DNA from: CAYPHJ01 sp964410485
GTDB taxonomy: Bacteria > Desulfobacterota > Binatia > UBA9968
Assembly (NCBI GenBank): GCA_964410485.1
Contig: CAYPHJ010000065.1
Span: forward strand, 1 to 25,470
Length of the DNA stretch: 25,470 bases
Reading direction: 5' to 3'
Shown here: one piece after another, positions 21,210 through 25,470 of the stretch
Position numbering within the stretch: the stretch's first letter is position 1
Layout of the letters: every line of letters starts with the position of its first letter
Translations under genes and position numbers: made by a program
The notes under the pieces: model-generated
What the model was told of the DNA's origin: nothing
Database searches by the model: none
What the model saw: the letters and a program-made list of their open reading frames with translations, nothing else

Positions 21210-22502
21210 CTATTTGTGATCTTTTCGGCTTTGGTAGAACTCCCTAAAGCGGTAGTCTTTTCGGCTGATAAGTCTCTGGTAGGAGCCGAAGCGTTCCTCG
21301 GGATTGTCCACCTCATCGAGTACATCGGGGGGATGATCTTCACTGCTGAAGACGCGAATTCTGTCATACGTTGTGGACCGTTCCGCGGGGATTCGTGCCA
21401 TATCACGTATCAGGTTACGGAATTGAGCTGGCTTCATCAACTGGCCAAAACCCGCCCCGGCCGCCGTGGAGATGCTTTCGTTGATTAGAGTGCCGCCAAA
21501 GTCATTCGCGCCGGCCATTAACGCCACCTGTGATAGCTTGGGCCCCTCCTTGACCCAAGACACCTGCAAATTGGGAATCCATGCGTTCAGCATCAGTCGC
21601 GAGATTGCGTACATCTTCATGACTTCCAATCCGCTCGCCCCTTGGCGCAGACCCGCAAGCTTTCTCCGATGAAACATCGGCGCTTCTTCGTAAACAAAAC
21701 TGAGCGGCACAAATTCGGTGATGCCTCCTGTGCGTTTTTGGATGTCCCGCAGAATGGCCAGATGAGCGGCCTTTTGCCATGAGGTTTCGACATGGCCGTA
21801 CATGATGGTGGAGGTGGTGGGGATACCCACCTCGTGCGCAGTTTGGATCAAATCGGTCCATTGCGCTGTGCTGATGCGCCCGGGCGAAATTTGCTGACGC
21901 ACTTCATCCACGAGAATCTCGGCGGAGGTCCCGGGCAGACTACCGACGCCGGCTTCCTTAAGCGCCATCAGGTAATCGCGAACGGATACGCCGCTGAGCG
22001 TTGCACCATAGAGCACTTCTTCAGGTGAAAAACCGTGGATGTGAAGATCCGGTAGCGCCTCTTTGAGGGCGCGGCAAAGCTTCACATAGTGCCATCCATC
22101 CATGGCCGGCGCCAGGCCGGCCTGCACGCACACTTCGGTGGCGCCCAATTCGCGCGCCTCATGCGCCCGCCGAATGATTTCTTCAAGCGGAAGAAAATAT
22201 CCCTGTTCCGCGAGATGACCACGGCTGAAAGCGCAGAAGCCACATGCCTTGACGCAGACGTTAGTAAAGTTGATGTTGCGATTAATAACGTAGGTCACAA
22301 CGTCGCCCACGGTCCGAGACCGAAGATAATCGGCTGCGGCCATGAGAACGAATAAATCCGACCCCTCCGTATCGAATAGCTTGACCGCTTCCTCGAGGGT
22401 TATTTCGGCGCCACTCAATGCGCTTTCGAGCACGCGTGCCGTCTCGGGCTTTGTCGCGGAAAAGAGCCGATCGACTGAGTTTTGGAGATGAGGAAAATTC
22501 AT
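21210..22502 (-). CDS. cofH: FO synthase subunit 2 (CofH), radical SAM enzyme of coenzyme F420 synthesis
   Basis: The 430-residue radical SAM protein couples 4-hydroxyphenylpyruvate- or tyrosine-derived chemistry to 5-amino-6-ribitylamino-uracil to build the FO chromophore of F420, together with CofG. It has the [4Fe-4S] motif CVKACGFC (Cys 83, 87 and 90) within NFTNVCVKACGFCAFSR, plus NRNIN before it. The C-terminal CofH-type segment GGTLINESISTAAGAGFGQL and FRNLIRDMARIPAERSTTY separate it from MqnC/MqnE menaquinone enzymes, which share the fold. CofG is not in the window. It follows def on the same strand after 53 bp. Confidence 0.85.
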   Translation of the reverse strand: MNFPHLQNSVDRLFSATKPETARVLESALSGAEITLEEAVKLFDTEGSDLFVLMAAADYLRSRTVGDVVTYVINRNINFTNVCVKACGFCAFSRGHLAEQGYFLPLEEIIRRAHEARELGATEVCVQAGLAPAMDGWHYVKLCRALKEALPDLHIHGFSPEEVLYGATLSGVSVRDYLMALKEAGVGSLPGTSAEILVDEVRQQISPGRISTAQWTDLIQTAHEVGIPTTSTIMYGHVETSWQKAAHLAILRDIQKRTGGITEFVPLSFVYEEAPMFHRRKLAGLRQGASGLEVMKMYAISRLMLNAWIPNLQVSWVKEGPKLSQVALMAGANDFGGTLINESISTAAGAGFGQLMKPAQFRNLIRDMARIPAERSTTYDRIRVFSSEDHPPDVLDEVDNPEERFGSYQRLISRKDYRFREFYQSRKDHK

Positions 22503-22555
22503 GCTGGGAATCTAGCTGGTCGGCTGACTAAACACAACGATAGGGAAGCTCCGGC

Positions 22556-23089
22556 CTATTGCTGGATCCAGTATCGCGAATATTCACTCAGAAACGTGAG
22601 GGTTGTGAAGTCGTGCATGCGGTCGAGATAAACCTTTCCATTTAGATGGTCCCATTCATGCTGGATGACACGAGCGTGAAAATCGGATGCAACAAACCGC
22701 AGAGCTTTGCCGTCCCGGCCGCGGGCTTCGACCTGGATTGCTTTGTAGCGCGGGACCTTTCCCCGAAGATCCGGGATGCTCAAGCAGCCCTCCCAATCCT
22801 CCTCCAGTTCCTCCGTAATAGGCGTGACCTTCGGATTAACCAGGACCGCCAGCGGAACGTTGGGTTTACGCGGATAACGGGGGTTATCCGCAACTTCAAG
22901 CACGGCAATTTGCTTTGATTCATGCACTTGATTTGCAGCGAGCCCCACCCCATCGTACTCCCGCATGGTTTGGATCATGTCATCAATAAGCTTCTGGAGT
23001 AGATGTTCATGGAGGTCAGGCTGCGAAACGGGAGTGGTGGCTTTTCGGAGGACCGGATGACCGAGTCGCGCCACCTTCAGAAAGGACAT
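22556..23089 (-). CDS. def: Peptide deformylase
   Basis: The 177-residue metalloprotease removes the formyl group from the N-terminal Met of nascent proteins. All three motifs are intact: GVGLAANQ (residues 47-54), EGCLS (100-104, metal ligand Cys102) and HEWDH (144-148, ligands His144/148 with catalytic Glu145). Length fits bacterial type I enzymes, and the N-terminus LKVARLGHPVLRK is characteristic. The start at 23089 follows a purine-rich AAAGAAGAGGA that abuts the ATG. An adjacent fmt gene, common elsewhere, is absent; cofH follows instead. Confidence 0.96.
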   Translation of the reverse strand: MSFLKVARLGHPVLRKATTPVSQPDLHEHLLQKLIDDMIQTMREYDGVGLAANQVHESKQIAVLEVADNPRYPRKPNVPLAVLVNPKVTPITEELEEDWEGCLSIPDLRGKVPRYKAIQVEARGRDGKALRFVASDFHARVIQHEWDHLNGKVYLDRMHDFTTLTFLSEYSRYWIQQ

Positions 23090-23173
23090 TCCTCTTCTTT
23101 AGCACAGGGTTCATAGTGGGAAAAGCTCTGAAGGGCCCTCTCCGCCTCAGGCCAGTGGTTTTGCTTTGCGTGA

Positions 23174-23189
23174 CGCGCTATAAAGCGCG
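23174..23189. other. Small palindrome CGCGCT-ATAA-AGCGCG
   Basis: A 6-bp perfect stem with a 4-base loop lies in the divergent def/mutT promoter region. A similar hairpin CGCGCT...AGCGCG occurs at 14170-14189, before the enoyl-CoA hydratase gene. Regulatory role or repeat origin cannot be told apart. Confidence 0.3.
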
Positions 23190-23229
23190 AGCTGTTAAAA
23201 GACGAGTTCCCGTATAGAGGTTAAACGCA

Positions 23230-23640
23230 GTGACCCATAGCAATTTACCAGAGATCAAAGTGGTTGCCGGGCTTTTGTTCATGGAGAACAAGCTCCTGGT
23301 CTGCCAGAGAGGCCCAAACGGGGCATTCCCCCTCAAGTGGGAATTCCCGGGCGGCAAGCTTGAAAAAGGGGAGAGTTGGGAAGGAGCTCTTCGCCGCGAG
23401 CTCAAAGAGGAGCTTGCCATAGAAGTTGAAGGGACGCATGAGCTATTCGCTACTACACATACTTATCCAGGTATTTATAAAGTTAAACTCAAGTTCTTTG
23501 AGATTCGGCGCTTCCACGGAGTTCTGCAAAATCGAGTCTTTCGGGCCATCGACTGGGTTGGCGTCGACGACCTCAAGCGGCTTGATTTCTTGGAGGCCGA
23601 TTTGCCGCTCATTGAGAAATTAACCGGTCACTACAGCTAG
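23230..23640 (+). CDS. MutT-type Nudix hydrolase (8-oxo-dGTP diphosphatase-like)
   Basis: The 136-residue protein contains a Nudix box GKLEKGESWEGALRRELKEE (residues 42-61) matching GX5EX7REUXEEXGU except that the final Gly is Ala. It starts KVVAGLLFMENKLLVCQRGP, the MutT layout, and a role in cleansing oxidised dGTP is likely though other substrates are possible. The initiation codon is taken as GTG at 23230, because TAGAGG lies eight bases upstream; the ATG at 23281 would remove the first strand. The C-terminal segment IDWVGVDDLKRLDFLEAD matches MutT (W-xx-xxL-xx-F-x-A-D). It is divergent from def. Confidence 0.88.
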   Translation: MTHSNLPEIKVVAGLLFMENKLLVCQRGPNGAFPLKWEFPGGKLEKGESWEGALRRELKEELAIEVEGTHELFATTHTYPGIYKVKLKFFEIRRFHGVLQNRVFRAIDWVGVDDLKRLDFLEADLPLIEKLTGHYS

Positions 23641-23773
23641 CGTAGATCGAGGCTCTCGACGTACCGGCGAGGAAGGATCCGGGAAAATACGTGAAATGGC
23701 CCGGGTAAGCTAAAGCGGTTTGACACGGATTAGCCGTAAAGCTATCCTAGCGCCGTTTTTGCGAGTGATTTCG

Positions 23774-24373
23774 ATGATATCGCGCTTTGGATGGTCGGTT
23801 GTCCTTGTGCTGGGAGTTATCTCGGGGATTCCATTTGGCCCTGGGGCAATGGTCAGTGCCCGTATGTACGTATACGAAGACAAACAGGGTGTGCGGCACT
23901 TCACAAATGTCCCAAACCATAATGGTTTCCGACCTCTCCAAACCAATGAAGTACAAGTTCCACGTCGGGCTCGGTCGCACAATTCCTACGAGCCCCTTAT
24001 TCGTGAGGCCGCGGCGCGCCACAGTATTGATGCGGATCTGATCCGAGCCGTCATCAGGGTGGAATCTGACTTCGATTCCAAAGCTCGCTCCCACAAGGGC
24101 GCCATGGGCTTAATGCAGCTCATGCCCGATACGGCCAACCTGCACAACGTTGTTGACATCCTGGACCCGCGAGAGAACATAGAAGGCGGGATTAAACATC
24201 TCAAGTTGCTGCTGGAGCGATTTCAGGGCGACCTCAAGTTGACTTTGGCTGCCTATAATGCCGGGACGGGAGCGGTCGAAAGGTACGGGGGAATACCGCC
24301 GTTTGCCGAAACCAGAGATTATGTGCGGCGAGTTTTACGACACTACGACGCCTACCGCCGCAGCGGATTCTAA
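23774..24373 (+). CDS. Lytic transglycosylase with DUF4124 and SLT domains
   Basis: The 199-residue secreted protein has a signal segment (residues 1-28), a DUF4124-like strand pair MYVYEDKQGVRHFTNVP (31-47), and a soluble lytic transglycosylase domain. The catalytic Glu is residue 97 in RVESDF; SHKGAMGLMQLMPDTA (106-121) and AYNAGTGAVERYGG (160-173) are the standard SLT motifs. It cleaves peptidoglycan between MurNAc and GlcNAc in the periplasm. The frame is open from a TTG at 23720; the ATG at 23774 is preferred because it starts directly before the signal peptide. Its ribosome site is weak, so the TTG start remains possible. Confidence 0.9.
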   Translation: MISRFGWSVVLVLGVISGIPFGPGAMVSARMYVYEDKQGVRHFTNVPNHNGFRPLQTNEVQVPRRARSHNSYEPLIREAAARHSIDADLIRAVIRVESDFDSKARSHKGAMGLMQLMPDTANLHNVVDILDPRENIEGGIKHLKLLLERFQGDLKLTLAAYNAGTGAVERYGGIPPFAETRDYVRRVLRHYDAYRRSGF

Positions 24374-24459
24374 GTCAATTATTCAGGCTTCAGAATTTTC
24401 GTTTTTTCGCGGCTGTGCAGATTCTCTCAATGTTTGACGAGCCATAGACATGCGGACTT

Positions 24460-24602
24460 ACGCTCGCCAAGACGCAAAGAAGGCGAAAGAAGATTTTCCC
24501 TGCGAAACAAGGTCATACCGAACCCTTTGGCAAAGACCTCAGGATAGACTCCGTCGGGGCTCCTAAATCCAATGTTTTCTTGGCGCCTTTGCGGGAGATA
24601 AT
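24460..24602. repeat. Intergenic repeat pair, CTTTGCGTCTTGGCG family (copy 3, inverted)
   Basis: GCTCGCCAAGACGCAAAGAA (24463-24482) is the reverse complement of TTCTTTGCGTCTTGGCGAGC. About 90 bp later TTTTCTTGGCGCCTTTGCGG (24575-24594) repeats the motif in the opposite orientation. The rest of this 298-bp gap shows no gene. Confidence 0.65.
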
Positions 24603-24671
24603 CCCAATTTTGGTTGCGGCTCTGCCACGTTAGACAGCCCGTGTTAGAGGCTCTCAGGTAACGTTCTCGCT

Positions 24672-25244
24672 ATGGTTTGGACGCTGCCAAATCTTTTAAG
24701 TTTATTCCGTATCCTCATTATTCCGGTACTGGTGTATCTGCTTACCTACACAGATCCGGTTTCAGCGTTGCTGGCGGCGTCTTTATTCCTGATCGGTTCT
24801 CTAACCGATTATTTCGACGGCTATTTTGCCCGCCGGCACCGCAGCGTAACCGATCTCGGCAAAATTCTTGACCCGCTCGCGGACAAACTCCTGGTGGCCT
24901 CGGCGCTCATCATGTTGACAGCGCTTGATCGGGGCGCCGAGCCTAGTGTCCCTGCTTGGTTGGTGGTCGTGATCATTGCTCGGGAAACTGCCGTGACTGT
25001 ACTGCGGGGTATCGCGCTATCCGAAGGCATTGTGATGCAGGCGGAAAGACTCGGCAAATACAAGTTTATCCTCGAAGCCTATGCAGTTACGGGACTGATT
25101 GTCCACTACACGTATTGGGGCATAGACTTCTTCGCAGCTGGAATTTACTTTCTTACGCTCGCAGCTGTGATCGCCGTCTGGTCCGGCGTCAACTACCACT
25201 TACAGTTTTTTCGACTGCGGCAGGCGCGGCTGAGTAATGCGTAG
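24672..25244 (+). CDS. pgsA: CDP-diacylglycerol--glycerol-3-phosphate 3-phosphatidyltransferase
   Basis: The 190-residue inner-membrane enzyme makes phosphatidylglycerophosphate, the precursor of phosphatidylglycerol and cardiolipin. It carries the complete CDP-alcohol transferase motif DGX2ARX8GX3DX3D: Asp49-Gly50, Ala53-Arg54, Gly63, Asp67 and Asp71 in DGYFARRHRSVTDLGKILDP, with the preceding Asp46. About five or six hydrophobic helices surround it, and the N-terminus TLPNLLSLFRILIIPVLVYL is typical of PgsA. Downstream SPAWL-like helix and ARETAVTVLRG match the family. The next feature downstream is a tRNA gene. Other CDP-alcohol transferases are possible but fit less well. Confidence 0.92.
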   Translation: MVWTLPNLLSLFRILIIPVLVYLLTYTDPVSALLAASLFLIGSLTDYFDGYFARRHRSVTDLGKILDPLADKLLVASALIMLTALDRGAEPSVPAWLVVVIIARETAVTVLRGIALSEGIVMQAERLGKYKFILEAYAVTGLIVHYTYWGIDFFAAGIYFLTLAAVIAVWSGVNYHLQFFRLRQARLSNA

Positions 25245-25256
25245 GAGGAAAGGGAT

Positions 25257-25340
25257 GTTGGAGTAATGGAGTATTGAAGTAATGGGTTTTCGAATGTTCG
25301 TCACGCCAACACGCCATCGCTCCACTCCAGTACTCCGGTC
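25257..25340. repeat. Intergenic inverted repeat, TGGAGTA family (copy 2)
   Basis: GTTGGAGTAATGGAGTATTG (25257-25276) and, 45 bp on, CGCTCCACTCCAGTACTCCG (25318-25337) form inverted arms. They match the arms of copy 1 at 8514-8607, and the CGCC-containing centre is also similar. Confidence 0.7.
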
Positions 25341-25350
25341 GTTGGTTTCA

Positions 25351-25379
25351 TTGACAAAGGACCCTCGTTTCGATAGAAA
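25351..25379 (+). promoter_or_regulatory. Sigma-70-like promoter of tRNA-Gly
   Basis: A perfect TTGACA at 25351-25356 and TAGAAA at 25374-25379 have a 17-base spacer. The predicted start site lies just before the tRNA at 25389. Confidence 0.55.
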
Positions 25380-25388
25380 AGGTTTTAC

Positions 25389-25465
25389 GCGGGTGTAGCT
25401 CAGTTGGCTAGAGCGTATGCTTGCCAAGCATAAGGTCGGGAGTTCGACCCTCCTCACCCGCTCCA
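25389..25465 (+). tRNA. tRNA-Gly (anticodon GCC)
   Basis: The acceptor stem GCGGGTG pairs perfectly with CACCCGC. The D arm contains TAGCTCAGTTGGCTAGAGC. The anticodon stem TATGC/GCATA surrounds the loop TTGCCAA, giving anticodon GCC, and the T arm GTCGGGAGTTCGACCCTCC contains TTCGA. The discriminator base is T, followed by an encoded CCA at 25463-25465. Total 77 nt including CCA. Confidence 0.97.
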
Positions 25466-25470
25466 TCTTT

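Noticed and set aside
25200..25466. Minus-strand 88-codon frame at the window end
   Set aside because: It is antisense to pgsA's end, a repeat and the tRNA-Gly gene.

Overview
The window reads as a chromosomal segment of an uncultivated-type, metabolically versatile Gram-negative bacterium of moderate GC. A lipoprotein with a lipobox, a DUF4124/SLT lytic transglycosylase and a tripartite tricarboxylate transporter (TTT) point to a Gram-negative envelope. An F420-pathway radical SAM enzyme (CofH), abundant CoA-ester catabolism genes and many short intergenic repeats recall soil or sediment lineages such as Tectomicrobia, Methylomirabilota/Rokubacteria, Binatota or other former Deltaproteobacteria. 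That placement is inference; there is no rRNA here to settle it.

Layout. (1) 1-3343, minus strand: one uninterrupted reading frame of at least 1114 codons runs off the left edge. It encodes six tandem GAF domains and stops at the lead-in of a histidine-kinase HisKA domain. (2) 3344-4257: a spacer with a good promoter, then a decayed Phd antitoxin/PIN toxin pair broken by several frameshifts. (3) 4258-9660, minus strand: a catabolic import block in the order MDR dehydrogenase, amidohydrolase, tctB, tctC, tctA. (4) 9904-15059, plus strand and divergent from block 3: two acyl-CoA dehydrogenases, a thiolase-fold protein without the nucleophilic Cys, its DUF35 Zn-ribbon/OB partner, and a crotonase-type enoyl-CoA hydratase. 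Together, blocks 3 and 4 look like a system for importing a carboxylic acid, activating it elsewhere and shortening it by beta-oxidation with a possible retro-aldol step. (5) 15196-20266, plus strand: two unknown genes, hisS-aspS (1-bp overlap) and a lipoprotein. (6) 20482-23089, minus strand: peptide deformylase, cofH and a two-helix membrane protein. (7) 23230-25465, plus strand: a MutT-type Nudix hydrolase, a lytic transglycosylase, pgsA and tRNA-Gly(GCC).

Nearly every intergenic gap in blocks 3-7 contains a short dispersed repeat, often as an inverted pair. At least six sequence families can be told apart, several occurring two or three times in this window alone. No CRISPR array, IS element, prophage or rRNA was seen. 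The most interesting points are the six-GAF kinase, the putative aldolase-type CoA cluster with degenerate active sites, the fossil toxin-antitoxin pair, and the density and diversity of intergenic repeats.
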